From Bacteroidales bacterium (GTDB lineage: Bacteria; Bacteroidota; Bacteroidia; Bacteroidales; CAIWKO01): 64,000 nt of DNA. Where the stretch lies: positions 1 to 64,000 of the forward strand of contig JALOBU010000008.1 in NCBI GenBank assembly GCA_023228145.1. The letters are read 5' to 3'. The notes under the pieces were generated by a model. That model had not been told where the DNA came from, made no database searches, and was given only the letters and a program-made list of their open reading frames with translations. Each line of letters starts with the position of its first letter. Positions within the stretch are counted from its first letter, which is position 1. This document shows positions 1-7,674 of this stretch, piece after piece. The position numbers were made by a program, and so were the translations under genes.

Positions 1-1
1 T

Positions 2-82
2 TACAAAAGACCTCACAAGTCTTTGGGATATAAAACACCGATGATGGTATTAAATGAAAAAAATGTATTTTTGAAACTCTAA
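2..82 (+). mobile_element. C-terminal end of an IS3-family transposase (partial)
   Basis: Frame 2 from the window edge reads YKRPHKSLGYKTPMM and then about ten more residues to a TAA at 80-82. The RPHKSLGYKTP signature is the usual C-terminal end of the integrase-core (rve) OrfB transposase of IS3-type elements. The rest lies outside the window. The exact terminal inverted repeat cannot be placed, but the element must end within a few tens of bases, because the truncated methylase reading frame begins at once. The family call rests on this short C-terminal motif alone. Confidence 0.7.
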
Positions 83-84
83 GA

Positions 85-1410
85 TTGAATGGCCCGAAAA
101 AAAGGGAAGCTTACAATACTTCAAAAGAATACGTAAGACATCACTATATTTCCTATGAAGGTAAATTTGAATTATACCAGTTATTTATAGAAAAGTGTCT
201 AATAATTAGCAATCATAACAAATCTTTTATTTCTCTTATCACACCTCAAACATGGCTTTCAATAATACAAGCTACAAAACTAAGAAAATTGGTTTTAAGT
301 AACTTTGAACTTAGTGTTATTGTTTTCCTTGGCAAAAATGTTTTTGAGGATGCTTCAGTTGACACTATAATATTTTCAATTAGTGTTGGAAAAAGTAATA
401 ATGAAATTAAGTATTTGCATGAAACTCATTTATTGAATGATAATGCAGATATTGATTTTATAGGTTATTCTTCGATTGATAAAAACTCTTATGTTATACC
501 ATTATATATTAATAGTGTTTCTGTTCATATAACAAGTAAAATAAACACAAATTCAATTACTCTTGATCAAATTGGAATTTGGAGTGATGGTATAAAAATA
601 GTTGGTGATGCAAAAGATTTTGCTTTTCAATGTTCCAGATTTGATAATACATTTTATCCTATGTTAATCGGAAAGGACATTGAAAAATACATCTATAATT
701 GGGGCGGTATCTATTGTTGCAGAAATAAAGAAGAGATAGAAAGGCATAATGCTTCAGATATTCGCTTAAGAGATGAATCAATGTTTCAACGTAATAAAAT
801 TCTTGTAAGAAAAACAGGCAATGAAATAGTTGCTACTATTGATAAAAACAAAATATACTATGAACAAAGTTTATTTAGTTTTGGTGTAAATGATGAAACA
901 AAATTTTCACTTGAGTTTATTTTAGCTATTCTAAATTCCAGTACTGCTGATTTTTTATTAAAGTCAAATTCATTTTCAAAAAAAGAAACCTTTCCTCAGA
1001 TAAGAATACACTGGCTTAAAGAGTTTCCATTAAAAAATATCACAATCATAGAACAAGCACCCTTTATTGAAAAAGCAGACATCATGCTTTCATTAAATAA
1101 AGAACTGCAAGAATTAAAAATAAGATTCACCAAGTTGTTATCCTCAAAATACACCGACCTTAACATAACCAACAAACTTGCCGATTGGACAGAACTTGAT
1201 TTCAAAGCTTTCATCAAAGAACTTGAAAAACAAAAAATAAAACTATCCTTACCAGAACAAGCCGAATGGCTTGATTACTTTGAAAAAGAAAAAGCCAAAG
1301 CACAGGAAATAAAAGCCGTTATTGATAAAACCGATAAAGAGATTGATAGCATGGTATATCAGCTTTATGGGCTGACTGATGAGGAGATAAGGATAGTTGA
1401 GGAAATGTAA
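85..1410 (+). pseudogene. Eco57I-like type II methylase/restriction enzyme, 5' truncated by IS
   Basis: The 441 residues match the C-terminal half of Eco57I/TaqI-like type IIG enzymes. First comes the segment that normally follows the NPPY methylase motif (YELYQLFIEKCL-like, then SFISLITPQTWLS and VFEDASVDTIIF). A TaqI-like target recognition domain follows at about 180-330 (YPMLIGKDIEKYIYNW, KILVRKTGNEIVATID, FILAILNSSTADFLLK). The end is a helical tail with LPEQAEWLDYFEKEK and a terminal LYGLTDEEI motif. The N-terminal nuclease, the SAM-binding motif and NPPY are missing. The frame starts three bases after the stop of an IS3-type transposase, so the apparent TTG start at 85 is probably not a real start. 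The gene is read as disrupted by insertion; an active enzyme is unlikely. Confidence 0.8.
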
Positions 1411-1419
1411 ATTTAATAT

Positions 1420-1638
1420 TTACATTTTGGCTTTTGCTTGTTCTAATAATGAAAGTAATTCGGCAAAACTATCTTTCCCAAAGGAAACGTATCTTGGATT
1501 TACGAGGAGCTTGCTATAATCTTCATCAATATTATTGGGAAATGAAATTTGTCCTAAACCATAAGCTATTATTTTATGGCGGTTAAAATAGAATTTTGGA
1601 TTTATTCCTAAAGAAATAACGGACATGTGCTGCTGCAT
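1420..1638 (-). CDS. Small hypothetical protein of an array cassette
   Basis: A 72-residue ORF with no family I recognise. It contains NRHKIIAYGLGQISF and LLVNPRYVSFGKDSFAELL and ends in a helical LLEQAKAKM tail, so it looks like a genuine folded or partial protein rather than noise. Its 5' end lies inside the palindromic site at 1617-1736: the first ATG (MQQHM) is written by the site itself, and the second ATG at about 1626 is an alternative start. It is convergent with the truncated methylase. It could be the 3' remainder of a longer gene cut by the recombination site. Confidence 0.45.
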   Translation of the reverse strand: MQQHMSVISLGINPKFYFNRHKIIAYGLGQISFPNNIDEDYSKLLVNPRYVSFGKDSFAELLSLLEQAKAKM

Positions 1639-1736
1639 GGCGGGGCATCTTTGATGTCACGCCCGCCTGAACGACGCAGTCGGGCAGGCCCAAATGCCCG
1701 GCAGGACAGTTTTCCCGCTTGAAGCAGCACAAAGTT
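1617..1736 (-). repeat. attC-like palindromic site S1
   Basis: On the plus strand the site runs from TAACGGACATGTGCTGCT to AAGCAGCACAAAGTTA, with GTGCTGCT pairing AGCAGCAC and an inner GGCGGG/CCCGC pair. It lies 16 bases beyond the stop of the T9SS gene at 1753-2997. TGCTGCTGCATGGCGGGGC is shared with the site at 7217. Read on the minus strand it has the order of an integron attC: an AAC box, the two stem arms, then CGTTA. Confidence 0.55.
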
Positions 1737-1752
1737 ACCGGCAGTATATATT

Positions 1753-2997
1753 CTATTTCTTTAAAATTCTTTTTGTCAAAATTGAATAATTATCAAACAT
1801 ATGAATGATATAAACTCCCTCTGACAAGTCAGTAATATTTATATTGTTTATGTCATGTTGCAACAACCCTTTTAATATTAATTGGCCTTGAATGTTGTAA
1901 ATAGAAAACAATTTATCATTTGATTTATTTTCAATATACAAATGGTTTGTTGCAGGATTTGGATAAACAAGGATACTATTTTCATCTGATATTTCTTTTT
2001 CAATACCACTTTGAGTAAGAGAACGCCTCCAGATACCCACACTGTCATATTGGGGTTGGTTATAATGAGGTTCAATGGGTTGAGTGCCGCATAATACATC
2101 ATTATTTACCACGATAAAGGTTCTAGTCCATGATTGTATTTTTACTCCTTGATTGTATGGATACCAATTACTACCATTATCATTTGAACGATATATTGTC
2201 GTTGTAGAATCAGGAGAACCATTATCCGTAACAACAAAAATATCATTTCCAAACCAATAAACCTGTTCTACTTCCATTGATGTAAAATAACTTATATTAT
2301 TCCATGATTGGCCATAATTATTTGATTGAAGTAACGAGCCTGATGTGCTCCAAATTGCACATAAAAGATTATGATTTTGCGTTGCAAAATTAAAGACATA
2401 ACTATCATTTGGTATAAATCCAGTGTCTATTTGCTGCCATGTGTTTGCTGTGTCGACTGAGTACCAAATACCACCATCGCTAAATCCAACAAAAAGCATA
2501 CTGTCTAATGCTGTAATTGCTACCAGATGACCTGTCTCAAGTAGACCATTATTTTTTGGAATCCAAGTCAAACCATGGTCATATGAAGCACGAACACTTG
2601 AGCCCACGGAAGTAAAGATTATGTCAGAAAAAACTAATAATTCATAGCAGTATGTCGAAGGCATCGCATTAATATAAATCCAATTATCTCCATTATCAGT
2701 AGATTTGTATAAACTGTCACCGCCGATTAAATAAAGGTCGGGACCTTCGTACTGAATGTTAGCTACGTTTAGTTTATGCAATCCATTATTTTTTTGTATC
2801 CACGAATGACCATCATCATCGGAGACATAAATACCTTTTGAAGTTGCTGCTAAAACTCTTGAGTTTACTTTTAGGAAATATTTCACTGAAATTGCATCAG
2901 GTAATCCAGTATCAGAAGGAATCCATTGTGGAAATGCTTTAATTGAAATAAAAATTAATAACTGTGCAATTGCAATGGTGAAAAAATGTGTTCTCAT
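1753..2997 (-). CDS. Secreted BNR/Ycf48-like beta-propeller protein with T9SS type A sorting domain
   Basis: The 414-residue protein begins with a hydrophobic signal peptide (about 1-23, ending near KAFPQW). It then carries repeated blades with Asp-box-like motifs such as SDDDGHSWIQKN, STDNGDNWIYI, SYDHGLTWIPKN and SVDTANTWQQI, typical of sialidase/BNR and YCF48-type propellers. The last 75 residues are a type A T9SS C-terminal domain (VYPNPATNHLYIE, IYNIQGQLILKG, LSEGVYIIHMF, closing in KRILKK). It is therefore exported across the outer membrane by T9SS and released or anchored at the surface. The ligand is unknown, and no sialidase catalytic residues are evident. It is followed directly by an attC-like site. 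Confidence 0.85.
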   Translation of the reverse strand: MRTHFFTIAIAQLLIFISIKAFPQWIPSDTGLPDAISVKYFLKVNSRVLAATSKGIYVSDDDGHSWIQKNNGLHKLNVANIQYEGPDLYLIGGDSLYKSTDNGDNWIYINAMPSTYCYELLVFSDIIFTSVGSSVRASYDHGLTWIPKNNGLLETGHLVAITALDSMLFVGFSDGGIWYSVDTANTWQQIDTGFIPNDSYVFNFATQNHNLLCAIWSTSGSLLQSNNYGQSWNNISYFTSMEVEQVYWFGNDIFVVTDNGSPDSTTTIYRSNDNGSNWYPYNQGVKIQSWTRTFIVVNNDVLCGTQPIEPHYNQPQYDSVGIWRRSLTQSGIEKEISDENSILVYPNPATNHLYIENKSNDKLFSIYNIQGQLILKGLLQHDINNINITDLSEGVYIIHMFDNYSILTKRILKK

Positions 2998-3430
2998 AAT
3001 TTGATTTATTTTATGTTAGACTTTTATTTTGTATTGATCTTATATTGCCGGTAACGATTGTGTTGCTGTATGTCCCTTTACAAACGCTTACAAACGACAA
3101 TAAACAATATTTTTCAACAAATATATTTAATTTTTTGCAAAAAAACAATAAATAGCATAAATGATGTTTTCAATAATTATCGAACAACATTAATGATTTT
3201 GGAATACAGTGGTTTCCAAGTAAAACCACCACCGAGAACTGTTTTTGCGGTAATCATTTATTCATTTCCTGTAGGCTTCGTTGATAGAATTGATGAATTA
3301 AAGGGATTGCCTGAATTTAAAGAACCACCAAAGCCTTTTGAGATTGAATAATATTTATCATAATTAACTTGAAGCCTTTCATAATATCAAAAAAACGTCC
3401 GATTATTTGATTGCAAAATTACAGTGGAGG
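2998..3430. other. Gene-poor stretch with an attC-like site (S2)
   Basis: At 3052-3110 there is a TAACGATTGTGTTG half-site followed by TTTACAAACGCTTACAAACGACAATAAACAAT. This is a diverged copy of the compact palindromes at 8427, 12080 and 20839. The 97-codon plus-strand frame at 3058-3351 starts inside it and shows no recognisable family, so I do not call a gene. Nothing else is recognisable here. Confidence 0.5.
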
Positions 3431-3592
3431 TTATACCAAATTGGAAATATTAAATAGTCCGATAGGACGTATTGATATTTCTAATTTGCCTGCCTGTCTG
3501 CGACAGTCAGACAGGGTTATACCGATAGTTAAAATAAATAGTACAAACGAGTGAAGCGAAGTTTGGACTATATTATTTTTTAAATCGGTATT
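3431..3592. repeat. MITE-like dispersed repeat, copy 1
   Basis: It begins TTATACCAA and ends AATCGGTATTATG, with an inner TATACCGAT at about 3518. It also holds AATAGTCC and TTTGGACTATATT. The same start, AGTCC, TTTGGACTATATT and ATCGGTATTAT occur in the same order at 25077-25211. The ends are imperfect inverted repeats. There is no ORF, so it resembles a non-autonomous element or a REP-type repeat. Confidence 0.5.
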
Positions 3593-3884
3593 ATGGCTTT
3601 TATACTACTATTTTAACAGGCTTGTATTGTTTGGGGGAGTATTATTTACATTTTTGTTGTACTCAATGTATAACCACCAAGTGTTACGAAAAATTGCTCC
3701 ACATCTTAATGAACCTCTGCATACGAGACCCTTACGTATCCGCCAACTGGCGGATGTGAGAGCCTCTCCCCGTCAGTGGTGGTTGATGAGCTTATCGAAT
3801 CATACTGGCGGGGCGGGCTACTCGATTATGCGTTCGTGCTTCATTCTTTACGAAGATGTTTTGTTCAATACTTGTTAGTTATAA
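3593..3884. other. Non-coding stretch, GC-rich inverted segments
   Basis: No gene is recognised. There are short inverted repeats (CCGCCAACTGGCGG at about 3739; CTGGCGGGGCGGG at about 3810) and the frame of 83 codons at 3627-3878 shows no convincing family. The stretch ends TTGTTAGTTATAAC beside the stop of the next gene, which might be a degenerate attC-like box; this is weak. Confidence 0.3.
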
Positions 3885-4673
3885 CTAAAGAACTATTCCA
3901 GGCTGTAGCACCAATTTGAAAAACACTGAAAGTAAAATTAAAATTGAAATATAGTAAACGCTTATTTTCTCGTTGCCCGTGCTCTTAGATGCCATTACAT
4001 CCGTAATTCTCTCACCATTTTGCCATGGACCAATAAAAACAAAACCACTCATTAAAGGATAAATAATACTGATGATTGCAATTATAGGAAGATAAAGTAC
4101 TGTCATAATTAGTGAACCGAAAATCCATGGCAGAATAATTATGTAAAACAGGTATTTTTTTCTAGAACTTCCAACCTGCAACCATTCTTGGTGTGTCGCA
4201 AATCCCAGAAAAGGCCTGCTCATCATCAATGTAATTTTTACCAGCAGAACTGCCGCAATCAGTGCAAGTATTATTTGCAAATAAAGCGGTGCCCCGAGTA
4301 TGTGATATACCTTGCCGATATCACCAACCTTGAATAATGGGCCGGTCAATAAATAGCCAAGAAAATTATTAAAGCCAAGAATGGCAACCCATGCTATTAA
4401 CAACTGTGTCAAATCATATTTTTTCATTCTAAAAAAGATACCCGCTGCAATTATGCCCTGCATCAAACTAAAAAGTGGACCTGAAAGAGCAATTGCAATA
4501 TTTTGAGAGTTGGTAATGGTTTCGCTATTAAGGTGCTCAACATAATTGTGATGCAAGACTGGATGGCTGTCAAATAAAACTCCAAATAGTGCATGAAAGG
4601 ATTCATGTAAAATAGTCGTAACAAGGAAAGCAGTTACATAAAGTACAGTTGAATTTACCGTTATCCTGAACAT
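3885..4673 (-). CDS. Membrane protein with HExxH, M50-like putative metalloprotease
   Basis: A 262-residue polytopic membrane protein with about seven hydrophobic segments. The first segment carries the zinc-protease motif HESFH (about residues 23-27) inside the membrane span, as in M50 site-2-type proteases. The later GFNNFLGYLLTGPLFKVGD region could correspond to the second metal-ligand (Asp) motif of that family. No PDZ domain is present, so it is not RseP; the window has a separate RseP at 59836. Substrate unknown. It sits among unrelated small minus-strand genes in the cassette-like region. A non-proteolytic DUF3267-type membrane protein is the main alternative. Confidence 0.6.
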   Translation of the reverse strand: MFRITVNSTVLYVTAFLVTTILHESFHALFGVLFDSHPVLHHNYVEHLNSETITNSQNIAIALSGPLFSLMQGIIAAGIFFRMKKYDLTQLLIAWVAILGFNNFLGYLLTGPLFKVGDIGKVYHILGAPLYLQIILALIAAVLLVKITLMMSRPFLGFATHQEWLQVGSSRKKYLFYIIILPWIFGSLIMTVLYLPIIAIISIIYPLMSGFVFIGPWQNGERITDVMASKSTGNEKISVYYISILILLSVFFKLVLQPGIVL

Positions 4674-4750
4674 TTGTCTTTTATGTTTTAGTTGTTAAAG
4701 TTAACTTCTTTTACTCAGTTTGAAGTTCCGATGTCGCGAGGCATGACGCA

Positions 4751-4776
4751 TAACGTTTTGCTGCTTGGCAGCAGCT
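4751..4776 (-). repeat. Short degenerate attC-like hairpin S4
   Basis: TAACGTTTTGCTGCTTGGCAGCAGC folds into a GCTGCT/AGCAGC hairpin directly at the stop codon of the methyltransferase at 4775-5458. Only the TAACG end box is present; the second box is not evident, so it is either degenerate or a simple terminator hairpin. Confidence 0.35.
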
Positions 4777-5458
4777 ATTTTAATATAATTACAGTTCCAC
4801 ACGTATCAGGTATTGGTATAAATGATATATTATTTTCTTTACAAAATTTCAAAACGGCTTGCTTGGCTCCTTTATATAAATTATTATTATAATCATGAAC
4901 AAAAATGTACCCCCCTTTTTCCAATAATGGATAAAAAAAATTCAAGCCTTCGTATATTGGTTTAAACAAATCTGCATCAATGCTCACAAAACAAAAAGAA
5001 TCAGAAATTCCGAAAGCCGTTTCCGGGAAAAATCCTTTTTTAATTATGCAATTATCAGGATATGGCATTTTTTTCATTACTGCATCTACACTTGTGTCTG
5101 AGAAATCCTGATTGCCATATGAAAATTCATTTTCCTGATCAATTCGAATATCTTTGGTATCAAATCCTTTAAAAGTATCAAACAAATAGATTTTTCTGTC
5201 AGAAAACAAATAATTTATTTGCCTTGAAAAATCTCCTTTATATACACCAAGCTCTGCAGTGTTTCCTTTCACGTTATTAGCTATAATTTCTTCATAACAA
5301 AGCTCTAACATAAAGTATCTAACATAATCAAGAGAATTTGGCAACGTTTTTAGTTTATCTCTTAAAACAAGAGATCTCATCAGATAAAAGCGTTTTCTAG
5401 ATAAAATAGAGTCAACAATACCAAGGATTGATCTTTTAAAATTCATGATTTCTACCAA
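4775..5458 (-). CDS. TylF/MycF-family O-methyltransferase
   Basis: 227 residues. The SAM-binding start GNTAELGVYKGDFSRQI (about 65-81), followed by IYLFDTFKGFD (about 90-100), is the hallmark of the macrocin-O-methyltransferase (TylF) family. The SIDADLFKPIYEGL and YIFVHDYNN motifs near the C terminus carry the acidic metal and catalytic positions of these Mg-dependent enzymes. Family members methylate sugar hydroxyls in macrolides, O-antigens or other glycans. No biosynthetic neighbours are present, so the substrate is unknown. A hairpin follows the stop at once. The start ATG is the first in frame; MNFKRS a few codons on is equally plausible. Confidence 0.8.
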   Translation of the reverse strand: MVEIMNFKRSILGIVDSILSRKRFYLMRSLVLRDKLKTLPNSLDYVRYFMLELCYEEIIANNVKGNTAELGVYKGDFSRQINYLFSDRKIYLFDTFKGFDTKDIRIDQENEFSYGNQDFSDTSVDAVMKKMPYPDNCIIKKGFFPETAFGISDSFCFVSIDADLFKPIYEGLNFFYPLLEKGGYIFVHDYNNNLYKGAKQAVLKFCKENNISFIPIPDTCGTVIILK

Positions 5459-5524
5459 ATAATATATAAGTAAAATCTTATTTATTGCATAATTGTATGA
5501 TCTTGAATAGTTGCCGCATAACGC

Positions 5525-5693
5525 TAACGGCTGGTATTTTGGCGGCGATTTTTAAACCGTTTCCTGTTCCACCAGCCCAAAGTTAATTATAAGAACGTTC
5601 TTGTCCAAATGTCCCGCCCCGCCGACCTGTCCCGCACACGAAGTGTCGGGATGCCTGCCCGTCCGGTCAGGCGGGCTTGCCGACACAAAGTTA
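5525..5693 (-). repeat. attC-like palindromic site S5 (about 169 bp)
   Basis: The plus strand runs from GCTAACGGCTGGTATTTTGG to CTTGCCGACACAAAGTTAGC. An inner copy (TAACGGCTGG ... CCAGCCCAAAGTTA, 5525-5588) is itself palindromic. The interior from GGCGGCGATTTTTAAA to the end is nearly identical to the site at 6538-6711. It begins 10 bases after the stop of the methyltransferase at 5704-6477. Confidence 0.6.
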
Positions 5694-5703
5694 GCAACTG
5701 GCA

Positions 5704-6477
5704 TTATTTGATTCTTTTCCCGATATAAAACACATACCCATAATATTTATGGTATTTCCGATATAACTCTGCCTCATAACGCTGATAGCCTATAAATTCT
5801 TCTGCGGATTTATTACCTTTATATTTTTTCAGAAAAGATTCCTGCATTTGTGGTTGCTGAGCATAATAGTCCGTCCAGATAGTATTGGGCACGACAAAAG
5901 TAGCAACCGGAAGATAACCTTCTTTTTGCATTTGAGCAACCTTGTTAGATATTGTGTCAATCTCGGGATAGGCTTTTTGCCAAAAATCCTGAATTTCGGC
6001 GGGCCGTTCTTCGCTAAACCAAGTATTTTCTGTAATTGCAATATATCCGCCCTTTTTCAGAAATTTCCGCCATTCCTTCAGCCCTTGTTCAAATCCAATG
6101 TTATAAATTGCACCTTCCGACCAAATCAAGTCCAATTCATCTTCCTGAAACGGTAGTTTTTCCATATTCCCGATAATACCTTTAACTCTATCCTGAAGAT
6201 TTTTGGTTTGGGCATTTTGGTTGAATTTATTTATAAAATCGGGGCAAGCATCAACACCGGTAATTTCGCCCGCTGTGTTTTTCGCCAGTACCATTGTTTG
6301 GCCACCTGTTCCGCAGCCAATATCGGCAATTTTGGATTTTTCAGTAAGACCGTCTATAAAACTCAATGCTTTGAGCGTTATTTCGGGACTTCCTGGACCT
6401 TGCCGTTCTGTGTTCAAAAAATAATCATATATAACATTCAAGTCGAATTCGTGTATCGTTTGTTTTGCATTGCTCAT
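5704..6477 (-). CDS. Class I SAM-dependent methyltransferase
   Basis: 257 residues. Motif I is IADIGCGTGGQTM at about 50-62, with the acidic residue of motif II in ITGVDACPDF (about 73-82) and motif IV in LDLIWSEGAIYNIGF. The rest matches the Methyltransf_11/25-like small-molecule methyltransferases, and the C-terminal YQRYEAELYRKYHKYYGYVFYIGKR resembles a group often annotated only as class I methyltransferase. The substrate cannot be read from the sequence. It forms a single-gene unit with a palindromic site immediately downstream and another 61 bases upstream. Confidence 0.8.
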   Translation of the reverse strand: MSNAKQTIHEFDLNVIYDYFLNTERQGPGSPEITLKALSFIDGLTEKSKIADIGCGTGGQTMVLAKNTAGEITGVDACPDFINKFNQNAQTKNLQDRVKGIIGNMEKLPFQEDELDLIWSEGAIYNIGFEQGLKEWRKFLKKGGYIAITENTWFSEERPAEIQDFWQKAYPEIDTISNKVAQMQKEGYLPVATFVVPNTIWTDYYAQQPQMQESFLKKYKGNKSAEEFIGYQRYEAELYRKYHKYYGYVFYIGKRIK

Positions 6478-6537
6478 AAACTGTCTTGTTTAAATTTTAT
6501 TATCTGTCAATTCAATATGCTGTCACATGCTTGCCGC

Positions 6538-6711
6538 TAACGAACAGATATGGCAAGTCGGCGGCGATTTTTAAACGTTTCCTGTTCCACCAGCCCAAAG
6601 TTTATTAAAAGAACGTTCTTGTCCAAATGTCCCGCCCCACCGACCTGTCCCGCACACGAAGTGTCTGGATGCCTGCCCGTCCTGTCAGGCGGACTTGCCG
6701 ACACAAAGTTA
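6538..6711 (-). repeat. attC-like palindromic site S6 (about 174 bp)
   Basis: The outer arms are TAACGAACAGATATGGCAAG and GACTTGCCGACACAAAGTTA, with GGCAAGTC pairing GACTTGCC. The inner 150 bases are nearly identical to the site at 5525-5693, while the outer left arm differs. Each site therefore keeps its own pairing end. It starts 13 bases after the stop of the TPR gene at 6725-7192. Confidence 0.6.
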
Positions 6712-6724
6712 TAATGCGTTAATC

Positions 6725-7192
6725 TTATAGTTTTTCAATTTTTTCAATAAATTCTTTGTCCCAATATTTCTTGTCTGTGTATTTTTTATAAAGCTTCAAA
6801 TACTTTTTCGCAAGGTCATTTTGTCCATGAAGGTAATAAATTAAACTGAGATTGTGATAGGCGTCGCCTCTTTTCTTATTTGTCGAAACGCACTTTTTAA
6901 AAGTAGAAATAGTCAAGTCACGAAGCTCAGATTCCTCATACATTTCAGATTTTACATAATATGTCATGCCCAAGTCATAATAATATTCGTCAAGTCCGCT
7001 CGAAATTGTAGATGTGTCAATGGCTAATAAACATTTAAGTGTCAGGTTTACCGAGTCAAGATTTGTGTCATAACATTTGAAGTGTATGGTTTGTTTCTTT
7101 ATGTCTGAATAGTTGATTTTATTCTGTGTCCATGCGAACGAACCTATCAATGCGAACAAAACGGTCAATGTTAATCTAATTTGTCCTGACAT
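6725..7192 (-). CDS. Secreted TPR-repeat protein
   Basis: 155 residues. A signal peptide (about 1-21, LTVLFALIGSFAWTQ) is followed by a short N-terminal domain. Two or three TPR-like helical pairs come next (YYDLGMTYYVKSEMYEESEL, AYHNLSLIYYLHGQNDLAKKYL). It is likely periplasmic or surface-exposed and protein-binding; no partner is visible. Downstream is attC-like site S6. The 5' end overlaps the spurious extension of the truncated ORF at 7171-7425 by 22 bases. Confidence 0.65.
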   Translation of the reverse strand: MSGQIRLTLTVLFALIGSFAWTQNKINYSDIKKQTIHFKCYDTNLDSVNLTLKCLLAIDTSTISSGLDEYYYDLGMTYYVKSEMYEESELRDLTISTFKKCVSTNKKRGDAYHNLSLIYYLHGQNDLAKKYLKLYKKYTDKKYWDKEFIEKIEKL

Positions 7193-7216
7193 ATTTTTTG
7201 TTTTTTTAATGCATTA

Positions 7217-7321
7217 TAACGAACCGGTGCTGCTGCATGGCGGGGCGTCAAACGGGTGTGTCTGAAGGACACTGCACGTTCTGATGTCCCGTCAAATGCC
7301 ACACCGCCCGAAATAGAGTTA
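7217..7321 (-). repeat. attC-like palindromic site S7
   Basis: It runs from TTATAACGAACCGGTGCTGC to CACACCGCCCGAAATAGAGTTATTAG. It shares TGCTGCTGCATGGCGGGGC with site S1. GGCGGGG and CACCGCCC give the outer pairing, and an inner TGTGTCTGAAGGACACTGCA hairpin is present. A signal-peptide ORF from 7425 runs into it without a stop. Confidence 0.5.
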
Positions 7322-7425
7322 TTAGAACTTCCTGAAATTGAAAACTCCTGACTTTGAACCGTATGTATTGATGTAGCCCCAACGATGATGAACACAAATA
7401 CTAATTTAGTAAAATTTTTCATCAT
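7316..7425 (-). pseudogene. N-terminal remnant of a secreted protein cut at site S7
   Basis: About 37 codons from the ATG at 7425 encode a clear signal peptide (KNFTKLVFVFIIVGATS) and a short mature start (QSQEFSISGSSNNS). The frame then continues into the palindromic site at 7217-7321, where the translation is site sequence, and stops at 7171. The gene thus lost everything after its export signal, and the break coincides with the end box of the site. It is most easily read as a cassette junction. Confidence 0.6.
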
Positions 7426-7519
7426 AATTTTGTCAGAGTTTATCGTGCTGACTCCGCACTTTTTAAATTTTTAATTATTTAGCAAAGTAATTCTTTCTTC
7501 CGTTTCCTTTGGTTGCATA

Positions 7520-7648
7520 TAACGTTCCGGGGCTTTGCAGCGGGCGGAACTTGAATATTCCTGCCGTGTCAACCCTTCCATAAAATTAGTTAATTTTCCA
7601 TGCGTTTCAAGTTTTTCCCGCATTCCGCCTGGTGCAAAGCCCCTGTTA
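7520..7648 (-). repeat. attC-like palindromic site S8 (129 bp)
   Basis: TAACGTTCCGGGGCTTTGC at the left pairs with GCAAAGCCCCTGTTAGC at the right through a 10-base perfect arm GGGGCTTTGC/GCAAAGCCCC. Inner arms are GCGGGCGGAACTTGAA and TTCAAG...CCCGCATTCCGCC. The same 129-bp site occurs at 10993-11121. It starts 26 bases after the stop of the T9SS gene at 7675-8370. The arms leave unpaired spacer bases next to the end boxes, as in attC folds. Confidence 0.65.
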
Positions 7649-7674
7649 GCGTTTCGTTGGATTTCCTTCATCAT

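Noticed and set aside
1617..1736. Palindromes as simple transcription terminators
   Set aside because: They are 58-175 bp, lack T tracts, have AAC/GTT end boxes and nested arms; true terminators with T tracts exist separately (for example 9768-9803, 25032-25067).
3058..3351. 97-codon plus-strand ORF
   Set aside because: It starts inside a palindromic site, has no recognised domain and is low in complexity at the start; not called as a gene.
3627..3878. 83-codon ORF resembling short proteins annotated near repeats
   Set aside because: It consists of GC-rich inverted repeat sequence with no conserved domain; probably translation of a non-coding element.
7471..7674. 67-codon minus-strand ORF directly upstream of site S8
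   Set aside because: Apart from the first nine codons it is a translation of site S8; the complementary frame gives an equal ORF at S8 and S9, showing that the repeat, not selection, keeps it open.
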